Assembly: GCF_000686845.1 (NCBI RefSeq)
Contig: NZ_JMLS01000003.1
Location: forward strand, 1 to 64,000
Origin: Paenibacillus sp. UNC451MF
Lineage (GTDB): Bacteria > Bacillota > Bacilli > Paenibacillales > NBRC-103111
Direction: 5' to 3'
DNA length: 64,000 bases
The notes below the pieces were generated by a model, which worked only from the letters and a program-made list of their open reading frames with translations, had not been told where the DNA came from and made no database searches. The translations under genes were made by a program, and so were the position numbers. This document shows positions 6,714 through 14,590 of this stretch, piece by piece; position 1 is the first letter of the stretch, and the number at the start of each line of letters is the position of its first letter.

Positions 6714-7382
6714 ATGGCGAGCGATCAAGAGGGCGGGATCGTTCTGGAAGCTGCGCTCGTCCTTCCGTTATTTTTGTCATTTATTTTAGTGTTGATTGCT
6801 TTTATTCAAATATCGCTCGCAGAGATGGCTTTGCAGTCTGCTGTATCAGACACGACAAAGGTTATAGCTGCGAATCTGTACCCGGTAGATTTGTTATACC
6901 AGCAGGCAAGAAGCAAATGGAATCAGAGTGCACCGAGCGGCTGGATTGATGGAGTGATTGGACAAATAGATTCTGTTAAACAAAAGGCGATTGATACAGA
7001 ACAGTTTGTCGATGATTACGAACGCTGGATACCCGACCCCGTTGTTCAATTAATCACATGGGAGAAAACGAACAGAGAGCATTTAGAGGCTTTGGGACAA
7101 GCGAAAACGGAGGAAGCTAAGGATCAGCTTGAAGCAGCCTATAAGCCGCTTTTGAACAACACTGTCACTCCAATTGTTGTGCTTTACGCAAATCCAACTC
7201 GATTAAAAAAGGAACGCTTGAAGGTTACGAATGTCATATTGCCGGATCTGGAGCATAAAGAAAATGCGTTTATAGGGATCGAAGCCCAGTACGAGGTACC
7301 GCTTACCGTTCCATTCTTTAAAAAAGTAATCATTATTCGAAAACAAGCTTATGAGCGTGCATGGGTTGGGGGTATTGGGTGA
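6714..7382 (+). CDS. Second TadE-like protein
   Basis: A 222-aa protein beginning MASDQEGGIVLEAALVLPLF, again a glycine and acidic residue just before a long hydrophobic helix (about residues 8-36), as in TadE minor pilins processed by TadV. The ATG at 6714 is chosen over longer frames because AAGGAG lies seven bases before it. The extracellular part includes helical segments and ends in a beta-rich region. Its stop overlaps the GTG of the prepilin peptidase gene, indicating translational coupling in one operon. Confidence 0.7.
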   Translation: MASDQEGGIVLEAALVLPLFLSFILVLIAFIQISLAEMALQSAVSDTTKVIAANLYPVDLLYQQARSKWNQSAPSGWIDGVIGQIDSVKQKAIDTEQFVDDYERWIPDPVVQLITWEKTNREHLEALGQAKTEEAKDQLEAAYKPLLNNTVTPIVVLYANPTRLKKERLKVTNVILPDLEHKENAFIGIEAQYEVPLTVPFFKKVIIIRKQAYERAWVGGIG

Positions 7383-7891
7383 TCTTTACGTTAATAACAT
7401 TCGGAATTATTATCGCTTCTTTTATTACTGATGTAAGATATCAAAAAATTCCTAACTGGCTCACTGTTTCAGGCTGGCTTACAGGAATGGCGCTTCATAC
7501 TGCTTATTCAGGAAGCTCTGGCGCTTTGTACGGATTAATAGGAACGGCATGTGGTTTCGTGCCTATGCTGCTTTTGTATTTTATTAGGGCGGTCGGCGCA
7601 GGAGATGTAAAGCTGTTTGGCGCTATAGGCACGCTAGCTGGAGGAGAAGTGGTGCTTCAAAGCATGATGTACTCCTTATTTTATGCAGCTCTGGTTGGAT
7701 GTTTAATTTTGTTATGGCGTCGGCAGTGGAAACAAACAGCTCATCGTTTGGGCTCTATGCTGTGGTGTTTTCTAGCCCTGAAAGATACTGCGCAGTGGAA
7801 GCCATACATAAAGTCAGATCATCATGTACGCTTTCCTTTTATGTGGGCCGTACTGCCAGCGACAATTACAGTGTTTATCAATGTAATGTAA
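7379..7891 (+). CDS. Prepilin peptidase TadV/CpaA (A24 family)
   Basis: A 170-aa polytopic membrane aspartic protease that trims Tad pilin leader peptides. The two catalytic aspartates are visible in ITDVRYQKIPNWLT (Asp18) and GAGDVKLFG (Asp76). It lacks the cytosolic methyltransferase domain of PilD, as is usual for TadV. The GTG at 7379 overlaps the preceding stop (GTGA) and follows a GGGGG Shine-Dalgarno at 7368-7372. Four to five membrane segments are expected. Its presence shows that the locus once had, or elsewhere has, a pilin substrate. Confidence 0.85.
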   Translation: MIFTLITFGIIIASFITDVRYQKIPNWLTVSGWLTGMALHTAYSGSSGALYGLIGTACGFVPMLLLYFIRAVGAGDVKLFGAIGTLAGGEVVLQSMMYSLFYAALVGCLILLWRRQWKQTAHRLGSMLWCFLALKDTAQWKPYIKSDHHVRFPFMWAVLPATITVFINVM

Positions 7892-7927
7892 TTTAGACTT
7901 TCATGGGAGAGGAGGATTGTAACTAAA

Positions 7928-9610
7928 ATGAATCAAATGGTTTATGGTTTACAAGTAGATTATCAAAATCAGAATGGTCATTTTATGGTGATGTATAAGG
8001 AGAACGGTCTGCACAAAGAAGATATCTCTTCTTTTCAATTAAACATGCTGTTAATGAATCGGATTCCGCGATTATTGGAGCTGCATGTGGAGGAAGTGGA
8101 TCAAAATCTTAAGCTTTACTACTCGATAACCGATAAAAGAATGTTATCTCAATGGCTTCGTCTCGGAAGTCTCTCGATCAAGCAGTTTTTTACTCTGCTG
8201 TACACACTTGTGGATGTGTTGTCAGAAAGCAGCGTTTATATGCTTCAGGAAGGAAGATATATTCTTAAAGAAGATTATATTTATTGTGGGAAGGATTTAA
8301 CCGATATATATATTACGTACCTTCCAATGGAATCACTGACAGATAAAAATACGGTTTCCGTCGATTTGCAGCACTTAGCCTCTAGGCTTGTTCATAAAGT
8401 TTCGGAGTTAAGCGGAAGTGGTTATCAAGAGCTGATGAATTACCTCATGGATGAGTCATTTCATTTGGCAGCACTAAAGCAGCTCCTTCTAAAGCATATG
8501 AACCAGTTAGGGAATGACGCCAATGTGGTTCAAAAGGAGAATGCCCGTTCCAAAGACTTTGTGTCGAACTACCCAAGGGAATACGATACACCGCAAGAGC
8601 AATCAGCTAGTCCAGACTTGTTGAAACAATCAACAGTAGTATCAACGTGGAGCACAATAACTTCACAAGCTTTATCTAACCCTGTTATGTCTGATAAATC
8701 GTTGCCTCAAGTTGGATCTGTTCAACTTCCTTTTCCTTCGCCGTTTTCTTTAGCAGCAGGAACGAACATGTCAAATGATCAAGCATCCAATAAGTTGAAG
8801 CTGCCGGTCATGCTTGCCGGTATATTATCACTGTGCCTAGTATGGAAGCTGTATTTGGATCATCCGTTAGAATCGTGGGTATATATTTGCTCAGGTTTGT
8901 CACTGCTCATTGCAGATTTGGTATTCGTAATCTTATGGATTTGGAAGCCATATGGTATTAAGCAGGACCCTAACGATTTGCCTGAAGAAAAAAAGGGGAA
9001 ACCATCAGAAGACAATCCAGTTCCAGAAGCTATTCTTGCGAGACTTGCCTCAAAGTCAACGTTGGAACCAAGCTCGAGTTTGGCGGCTTTTTTTAAGGTG
9101 GAGGCACAAGAAGCTGCATCCTCAGAAAAACCGTTAAAACAGCAATTGGAAACGAATGGAAATAGGGTCGCAATGAGCACGAATGTGTCGAAAGCAGCAG
9201 ACAACGATTCTGAAGCATACTACCGTGGGCTAGAACAGCGTACGACCTTGCTTCCCAAGTCTGATGCTACTGTACTGCTCCATAGCTCCATGAGACCTGT
9301 AACTTCAGCGTACCCATACTTGGAGACGAATCAATCGGGAGCATCTGCTAAAATAAGTCTAGTTAAGCCTTGCTTCGTTATTGGTCGCGCTGGCGAAGGC
9401 GTTGATTATGAGCACAAGGAAACCGGCGTTTCTAGACTTCATGCCGAGATTGTAAGGGAAAATGGAGTCTACGGAGTGAAAGACCTGGGTTCCCGTAACG
9501 GGACATTTGTGAATAATGAATTATTAACGCCTTACCGGGTGTATTGTTTGAATGATGGTGATATAGTTAGAATCATCAATACTGAATTCATTTTTAAAAT
9601 GGGGTTGTAG
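7928..9610 (+). CDS. DUF6382/FHA domain membrane protein
   Basis: A 560-aa protein. The N-terminal 190 residues match the kind of domain (DUF6382) often found before FHA in Paenibacillus Tad loci. Two membrane helices follow (about 293-312 and 320-340), then a low-complexity linker and a C-terminal FHA phosphothreonine-binding domain (about 480-555) with the core residues VIGRAGEG, GVSRLHAEI and SRNGTFVNN. The ATG at 7928 follows GAGGAGG. The FHA domain probably faces the cytosol and reads phosphorylated partners. The next gene, four bases on, is a PP2C phosphatase, suggesting reversible phosphorylation control of the pilus. Confidence 0.82.
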   Translation: MNQMVYGLQVDYQNQNGHFMVMYKENGLHKEDISSFQLNMLLMNRIPRLLELHVEEVDQNLKLYYSITDKRMLSQWLRLGSLSIKQFFTLLYTLVDVLSESSVYMLQEGRYILKEDYIYCGKDLTDIYITYLPMESLTDKNTVSVDLQHLASRLVHKVSELSGSGYQELMNYLMDESFHLAALKQLLLKHMNQLGNDANVVQKENARSKDFVSNYPREYDTPQEQSASPDLLKQSTVVSTWSTITSQALSNPVMSDKSLPQVGSVQLPFPSPFSLAAGTNMSNDQASNKLKLPVMLAGILSLCLVWKLYLDHPLESWVYICSGLSLLIADLVFVILWIWKPYGIKQDPNDLPEEKKGKPSEDNPVPEAILARLASKSTLEPSSSLAAFFKVEAQEAASSEKPLKQQLETNGNRVAMSTNVSKAADNDSEAYYRGLEQRTTLLPKSDATVLLHSSMRPVTSAYPYLETNQSGASAKISLVKPCFVIGRAGEGVDYEHKETGVSRLHAEIVRENGVYGVKDLGSRNGTFVNNELLTPYRVYCLNDGDIVRIINTEFIFKMGL

Positions 9611-9613
9611 CGG

Positions 9614-10483
9614 TTGAGAACAACATTTGCCGTCCATTGGCACTATGGGGTTGCCACACATTCTGGTTGGTTCCGGATGATGAATGAGGATCGATCCTTA
9701 CTTAGGATCGGTACGACCAAGCAAGGAGAACCGTATGCGGTTGCGGTTATTGCTGATGGAGTCGGTGGTGTAGGTGATGGAAGCCGAGCTAGCGATACGG
9801 CAATGGAATACGTAAGGCGATGGTTGGATGTGAAGCTGCCCAAGCTGCTGACGGCTCAATCGCTACGGACTGATCTGAGTCATTCCATTCGTCAGCTATT
9901 TCAAGAGATCAATGAGGCATTGATAAGGATTGGGAAAGATGCAGGATGTCAGATGAGCACGACACTGACCCTGCTTTTTCTGCTGAATGAAACCTACTTA
10001 CTATGTCACATTGGAGATTGCCGAATCTATTATTTTCATCGCTGTCGATTGAAGCAGTTGACCAAAGATCATTCTTGGGCAGCGGAACAGGTGCGCAAAC
10101 GGAAAATGTCTCTTCAGCAGGCGAGAAAACATCCTAATCGTCATGTACTGCTTCACTGCCTCGGTACTCAAAAGGAGCTCAAGATCGAATTTTCAAGCGG
10201 TTTTTATCATCCAAACAGCCTCTTTTTGCTATGTAGCGACGGATTTTATGATCGTTTACCTAACAAGGGGATAGAACATTTTTTGAAAGAACAAGAGCCC
10301 TCGCAAATAACTCTTCAACAGATAAGTGATCTTCTGCTGGATAAAGCTTTGGATCAACGCTCAAACGATAATATCAGTGTTCTGCTTCTTCGTCCGCTAA
10401 ATAAGTCGTATTCCATGCTGCAGAGGTTAATAAGCAGACTGAAAAATATTCATTACCTATTCCCTGTCGATTGGAGTAAATGA
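9614..10483 (+). CDS. PP2C-family Ser/Thr phosphatase
   Basis: A 289-aa PPM phosphatase. Metal-binding motifs in order: MMNEDRS, ADGVGGVGDG, CHIGDCRIY, CSDGFYD and DNISVLLL. These supply the aspartates for the binuclear Mn/Mg centre. No membrane helix is seen. The TTG start lies four bases after the FHA gene stop, with GGGGTTG as a modest binding site inside that gene. It likely removes phosphate from threonines recognised by the FHA protein. No Ser/Thr kinase is encoded in this operon. Confidence 0.85.
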   Translation: MRTTFAVHWHYGVATHSGWFRMMNEDRSLLRIGTTKQGEPYAVAVIADGVGGVGDGSRASDTAMEYVRRWLDVKLPKLLTAQSLRTDLSHSIRQLFQEINEALIRIGKDAGCQMSTTLTLLFLLNETYLLCHIGDCRIYYFHRCRLKQLTKDHSWAAEQVRKRKMSLQQARKHPNRHVLLHCLGTQKELKIEFSSGFYHPNSLFLLCSDGFYDRLPNKGIEHFLKEQEPSQITLQQISDLLLDKALDQRSNDNISVLLLRPLNKSYSMLQRLISRLKNIHYLFPVDWSK

Positions 10484-10489
10484 TATAAT
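10481..10489 (+). promoter_or_regulatory. Extended -10 before the YfmM-like gene
   Basis: TGATATAAT (TGn plus TATAAT) spans the stop codon of the phosphatase gene, about 75 bases before the next start. No good -35 is seen, as is common for extended -10 promoters. Confidence 0.4.
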
Positions 10490-10564
10490 AAACCGTCATG
10501 ATGCATTGTAGTTCTGATCATCAACTGACATTATTTACATGAGACAGGAGAAGATCGAACAGCA

Positions 10565-12130
10565 ATGAGTTTGTTGACGGTTGAAGGTTTAAGCCACGGC
10601 TTTGGTGGAAGAGTGTTGTTTAAAGAGGTTTCATTTCGACTGCTAGCCGGTGAGCACGTAGGGCTAGTGGGTGCTAATGGTGTTGGAAAATCAACATTGA
10701 TGAATATATTAACAGGTCAGCTGTTAAAGGATGATGGACGAGTAGAATGGACGCCTCGCGTTCATTATAGTTACTTGGATCAGCACACGAAGCTGACACC
10801 GGGAAAAACGATACGTGATGTATTGCAGGATGCCTTTCTCCCTCTTTATGAGCAAGAGAAGGAAATGATTCAAATTACCGACCAAATGGCGGATGCGGAC
10901 CCGGATAAGCTGGAAGTTTTGTTAGAGCAAATGGGTGAAATACAGGATCGTTTAGAAAATAGCGGCTTTTATTTGCTGGATGTTAAAGTCGAAGAGATGG
11001 CTAATGGCCTTGGTTTGAATGCTATCGGATTGGACCGGGATGTATCACAGTTGAGTGGCGGTCAGCGCACCAAAGTGTTATTGGGGAAGCTGCTGCTGGA
11101 ACAGCCTACGGTGTTATTGCTGGACGAGCCTACGAACTATTTGGACGTGGAGCATATCGAATGGCTAACGAACTATTTGCAAAGCTATCCTTATGCTTTC
11201 ATATTAATTTCTCATGATACGGAATTTATGAATAGGGTTGTTAATGTCATTTATCATTTGGAATTTTCTAAGCTGACGCGATACAGCGCTAACTATGAAA
11301 AATTTCTGCTAATGGCAGATATCAATAAACAGCAGCACATGGATGCGTATGAGAAGCAGCAGGAGTACATTAAGAAGCAAGAGGACTTCATTCAACGAAA
11401 TAAAGCACGCTATTCGACTTCAAGCAGGGCCAAGAGCCGCGAGAAGCAGCTCGAGAGGGTAGAGAGAATTGATAGACCGGAGACGGCTGCCAAGCCCACC
11501 TTTAATTTTAAAGATGCCCGCACGAGCGGTAAAACTGTATTTGAAGGTAAGGATATGGTCATTGGTTATGACAGACCTTTGCTGCCGACTCTGAATATGA
11601 GCATTGAACGTGGAGATAAAATTGCAATTGTCGGCTGCAATGGGGTAGGGAAGTCAACGCTCCTGAAATCCATTATGGGTAAGGTTCCGGTTCTTAGTGG
11701 ATCGACCTATTTGGGTGACTTTTTGTTTCCAGCTTATTTCGAACAAGAAGTAAAGGCCCCTAACTTGACACCCATTGATGATGTATGGAATGAGTTTTCA
11801 GGTATGAACCAGCATGAGGTGAGGGCTGCGCTGGCACGCTGCGGACTTACCAATGAACATATTACAAGACCTATTAGTATGTTAAGCGGCGGTGAACAGG
11901 CCAAAGTACGTTTATGCAAGTTATTGATGAGAGAGAGCAATTGGATCTTGTTCGACGAACCGACGAATCATCTGGATGTAGTAGCGAAGGAAGAGCTCAA
12001 GCGCGCACTCAAGGAGTTCAAAGGTACTATCCTGCTAGTATGTCACGAGCCTGATTTTTACGAGGATTGGGTTACAAAAGTATGGGATGTCGAACACTGG
12101 TCTAATCAACAGCTGACTCCACAATCATAA
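10565..12130 (+). CDS. yfmM: ABC-F ATPase, YfmM-like
   Basis: A 521-aa soluble protein with two ABC ATPase domains and no membrane part, as in translation factors of the ABC-F family, which act at the ribosomal E site. Walker A motifs GANGVGKST and GCNGVGKST, signature motifs LSGGQ and LSGGE, and Walker B motifs LLLDEPTN and ILFDEPTN are intact. The linker (about residues 240-310) is Lys/Arg-rich and helical. Length and sequence pattern are closest to B. subtilis YfmM. It is the first of three ABC-F genes within 9 kb. The ATG at 10565 has a weak upstream site. Confidence 0.85.
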   Translation: MSLLTVEGLSHGFGGRVLFKEVSFRLLAGEHVGLVGANGVGKSTLMNILTGQLLKDDGRVEWTPRVHYSYLDQHTKLTPGKTIRDVLQDAFLPLYEQEKEMIQITDQMADADPDKLEVLLEQMGEIQDRLENSGFYLLDVKVEEMANGLGLNAIGLDRDVSQLSGGQRTKVLLGKLLLEQPTVLLLDEPTNYLDVEHIEWLTNYLQSYPYAFILISHDTEFMNRVVNVIYHLEFSKLTRYSANYEKFLLMADINKQQHMDAYEKQQEYIKKQEDFIQRNKARYSTSSRAKSREKQLERVERIDRPETAAKPTFNFKDARTSGKTVFEGKDMVIGYDRPLLPTLNMSIERGDKIAIVGCNGVGKSTLLKSIMGKVPVLSGSTYLGDFLFPAYFEQEVKAPNLTPIDDVWNEFSGMNQHEVRAALARCGLTNEHITRPISMLSGGEQAKVRLCKLLMRESNWILFDEPTNHLDVVAKEELKRALKEFKGTILLVCHEPDFYEDWVTKVWDVEHWSNQQLTPQS

Positions 12131-12166
12131 ATAATATTTCTTAACCAAGAAAGGGAGATCGTTCTT

Positions 12167-12457
12167 ATGCTTACACACGTCGTATTTTTCAAATTAAAGG
12201 ACCGCAGTCCGGAATCGGTTCAAGTTACCGTGAATGTATTGAAAAACATGGAGGGTAAAATTCCTGTATTAAAATACATTGAAGTAGGTACGGATGTACT
12301 GCATTCGGATAGATCTTACGATATTGCACTAATCACGAAGTTTGATTCCTTGGAAGACTTGAGCGTCTATGACAATCACCCTATTCATGTGGAAGTAAAA
12401 GCACATATGAAACAAGTGTTGGATGGTACGAGCGTTTGCGTTGATTTCGCATCCTAA
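12167..12457 (+). CDS. Dabb-family (stress-responsive A/B barrel) protein
   Basis: A 96-aa protein with the Dabb pattern: MLTHVVFFKLKD at the start, a helix, IPVLKYIEVGTDV, YDIALITKFDSLEDL and YDNHPIHVEVKAHM. Such dimeric alpha-beta barrels are small and mostly of unknown function in bacteria. AAAGGGAG precedes the ATG. It follows the YfmM-like gene by 36 bases and may be co-transcribed with it. Confidence 0.8.
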   Translation: MLTHVVFFKLKDRSPESVQVTVNVLKNMEGKIPVLKYIEVGTDVLHSDRSYDIALITKFDSLEDLSVYDNHPIHVEVKAHMKQVLDGTSVCVDFAS

Positions 12458-12476
12458 TTCTATAGATGAAACGAAA

Positions 12477-12518
12477 AAACCGGTTCGGGTGATGTCTGTA
12501 TCACCACAGAGCCGGTTT
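12477..12518. terminator. Convergent terminator with nested stems
   Basis: Outer arms AAACCGGTTC (12477-12486) and GAGCCGGTTT (12509-12518), one wobble; inner stem GGTGAT/ATCACC. On the minus strand it is followed by TTT and overlaps the stop codon of the DUF2269-like gene. Confidence 0.6.
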
Positions 12519-12932
12519 CATCATCATAAGCCAAAGCATAACGAACAAAACAAACATATAAATATACAAGGAACGGGCCAGCTTGTTGACCAGCTTGACT
12601 CTGTCGTGATCCGGTTGACGCAGTCGGCGAATGGTCGGAGAAAAGGCACGAGCCATAAATAGCAGCGAAGCAAATAATACGATGAAAGTAGCGGCTATGA
12701 AAGGTGTAGTCCAAGGCCAACCACCGAGCCACAACAATAAAAGACCTGAAATCACCAGAACATGTCCTGAGTGCTTAGATAGTCGGACGACAAACAAAAA
12801 TGAGTCGAGATATGAGGACAATAATGGTTCTTCGGCTTTGCGAAGTTTACCCAGCATGGGGAAGAGGACAAAAAAAGGTCCTATGGAAATCATTGCGCTT
12901 ACGGCATGAATAAAGACAAGCCAAAGATACAA
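12501..12932 (-). CDS. DUF2269-like integral membrane protein
   Basis: A 143-aa protein with about four membrane helices: IHAVSAMISIGPFFVLFPM near the start, VLVISGLLLLWLGG, FIAATFIVLFASLLF and a final YMFVLFVMLWLMMM. Pattern and size fit DUF2269, a family of unknown function sometimes tied to respiratory or stress genes. The start is set at TTG 12932 because GGAGG lies seven bases before it; an in-frame TTG at 12947 has no such site. It converges with the Dabb gene. No partner gene hints at a role. Confidence 0.65.
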   Translation of the reverse strand: MYLWLVFIHAVSAMISIGPFFVLFPMLGKLRKAEEPLLSSYLDSFLFVVRLSKHSGHVLVISGLLLLWLGGWPWTTPFIAATFIVLFASLLFMARAFSPTIRRLRQPDHDRVKLVNKLARSLYIYMFVLFVMLWLMMMKPALW

Positions 12933-12963
12933 AGGAAGAGCCTCCAAACTTGAAAAGGTGAAT

Positions 12964-13005
12964 AAAACAGTGTAGCATTCATTTATTGATGTCTACACTG
13001 TTTTT
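12964..13005 (-). terminator. Terminator of the ASCH gene
   Basis: AAAACAGTGTAG (12964-12975) and CTACACTGTTTT (12993-13004) form a perfect 12-bp stem; the minus strand continues with T-rich sequence. It lies 20 bases past the ASCH stop. Confidence 0.65.
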
Positions 13006-13024
13006 GCATTAAGATTGCATCATT

Positions 13025-13357
13025 CTATTGAACAGCACGGAATTCGTGAACCCAAACTTTCATTTGCGGGAGCCAAGGCATTCCTGCATGCATGGATAGA
13101 ATATAGTTCTTGTATTCTTCAACGTTTTTGTATCCTTCGGATTGTACCGCTTCATCGGTAAGCTCTCCAAGGGATTGCTGATAAACTTTATGAACCTCGA
13201 ATTTATGGCCATTTAACTCCATAATTTCACCTGGGTCAGCATAGCGACCGTTACGACGAGTAGCTGTTTTTTCGCCGCGGATGACTTTTTCTACATCCTC
13301 AGCAACAGTAACTAGGCGTTCGATAGAACAGGTTTTTGGTGGCAGTGTCTCGGACAT
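13025..13357 (-). CDS. ASCH-domain protein
   Basis: A 110-aa protein of the ASCH/PUA-like fold: VIRGEKTATRRNGRYADPGE, then FEVHKVYQQSLGELTDEAVQ and a final MKVWVHEFRAV strand. The GEKTATRR segment and the G-E-(V/I) turn are typical of ASCH proteins, which bind RNA or hydrolyse modified nucleosides (as YqfB does). No enzymatic activity can be assigned. GGGAGGAATT precedes the ATG. The gene is divergent from the M42 peptidase gene. Confidence 0.75.
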   Translation of the reverse strand: MSETLPPKTCSIERLVTVAEDVEKVIRGEKTATRRNGRYADPGEIMELNGHKFEVHKVYQQSLGELTDEAVQSEGYKNVEEYKNYILSMHAGMPWLPQMKVWVHEFRAVQ

Positions 13358-13461
13358 TGTGTAAATTCCTCCCTGATTTTATTCATTTGTTAGCTTACAT
13401 GAAAATTTTGCCGATAGCAAATGATTGCCGGATTTTAATATTAATTAAGGAGCTGGATAAG

Positions 13462-14502
13462 ATGAAATCCAAAATCAATCGTTCGTATGTACTCGACCTT
13501 TTGGAGCGGCTGCTCCTTACACCGAGTCCTAGCGGGTACTGTCAAGGAATTATGAAGCTTATTGCAGAAGAAACAGAAAAGCTTGGCTATTCCATCTCCT
13601 ATACGAAAAAAGGCGGAGGCATCATTACTGTTCCAGGACAGCATAGCGGAAAAGTAGTCGGATTGTCGGCTCATGTAGACACCCTTGGGGCTATGGTACG
13701 TTCAATAAAAAAAGACGGATCATTAAGATTTACTTCAGTAGGTGGATTTATGATGGGAGCCGTGGAAAATGAGTATTGCCGTGTGCATACCCGTGATGGT
13801 AGCGTGTATGAAGGGACTATTTTGACGACAAAGCCATCCGTTCATGTGTACCCGGATGCAAGAGACTTCAAACGTGAAGAAGCGTCGATGGAAATCAGGA
13901 TTGATGAAGAGGTTCGCTCAGAAGAGGATGTTAAGAAGCTAGGAATTAGTGTAGGGGATTTCGTGTCTTTTGACCCGAGGGCTCGCTTCATGGATAATGG
14001 CTTTATTAAATCGCGGCATTTGGATGATAAAGCCGGTGTTGCCGCCTTATTTGGCATGTTGGAGCTGATGAAGCGGGAACATATCGTTCCGGCACATAAT
14101 TTACAACTCGTTATTAGCACATATGAAGAAGTAGGTCATGGCGCGGCTTTCCTACCTCAGGAAATCGATGAACTTTTGGCAGTCGATATGGGAGCTATGG
14201 GAGATGATTTATCTTGTACAGAACATGACGTTTCGATCTGTGCCAAGGATTCCTCGGGACCCTATGACTATAATATGACGTCAAAGCTAATAGAGCTAGC
14301 AAAACGCGAAGGACTGCAATTCGCGGTGGATATATATCCGCAATACGGATCAGATGCTTCTGCAGCTTTGCGCGGCGGAAACAACATTCGAGCTGCTTTG
14401 ATTGGTCCAGGAGTACATGCGTCACACAGTATGGAACGGACTCATAGCGCGGCCATATGGAACACGATTGCGCTTTTAACGGCGTATGTAACAGAGACCT
14501 AG
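13462..14502 (+). CDS. M42-family aminopeptidase
   Basis: A 346-aa cytosolic metallopeptidase related to glutamyl aminopeptidase and PepA/FrvX. Metal ligands and catalytic residues are visible: AHVDTLG, HLDDKAG, TYEEVGHG, LAVDMG and GPGVHASHSMER. It should trim peptides and normally forms dodecameric tetrahedra. The ATG at 13462 follows AAGGAG; longer in-frame starts have no site. It lies between the ASCH gene and an ABC-F gene, with no operon partner clearly linked. Confidence 0.87.
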   Translation: MKSKINRSYVLDLLERLLLTPSPSGYCQGIMKLIAEETEKLGYSISYTKKGGGIITVPGQHSGKVVGLSAHVDTLGAMVRSIKKDGSLRFTSVGGFMMGAVENEYCRVHTRDGSVYEGTILTTKPSVHVYPDARDFKREEASMEIRIDEEVRSEEDVKKLGISVGDFVSFDPRARFMDNGFIKSRHLDDKAGVAALFGMLELMKREHIVPAHNLQLVISTYEEVGHGAAFLPQEIDELLAVDMGAMGDDLSCTEHDVSICAKDSSGPYDYNMTSKLIELAKREGLQFAVDIYPQYGSDASAALRGGNNIRAALIGPGVHASHSMERTHSAAIWNTIALLTAYVTET

Positions 14503-14590
14503 GAACTAACTTGACAGAATCCATTGGACATGAAAATGGAATCTCTTTAGTTTCTGAGTAACTAACGGAAGATAGAAGGGGCTGTTTATA

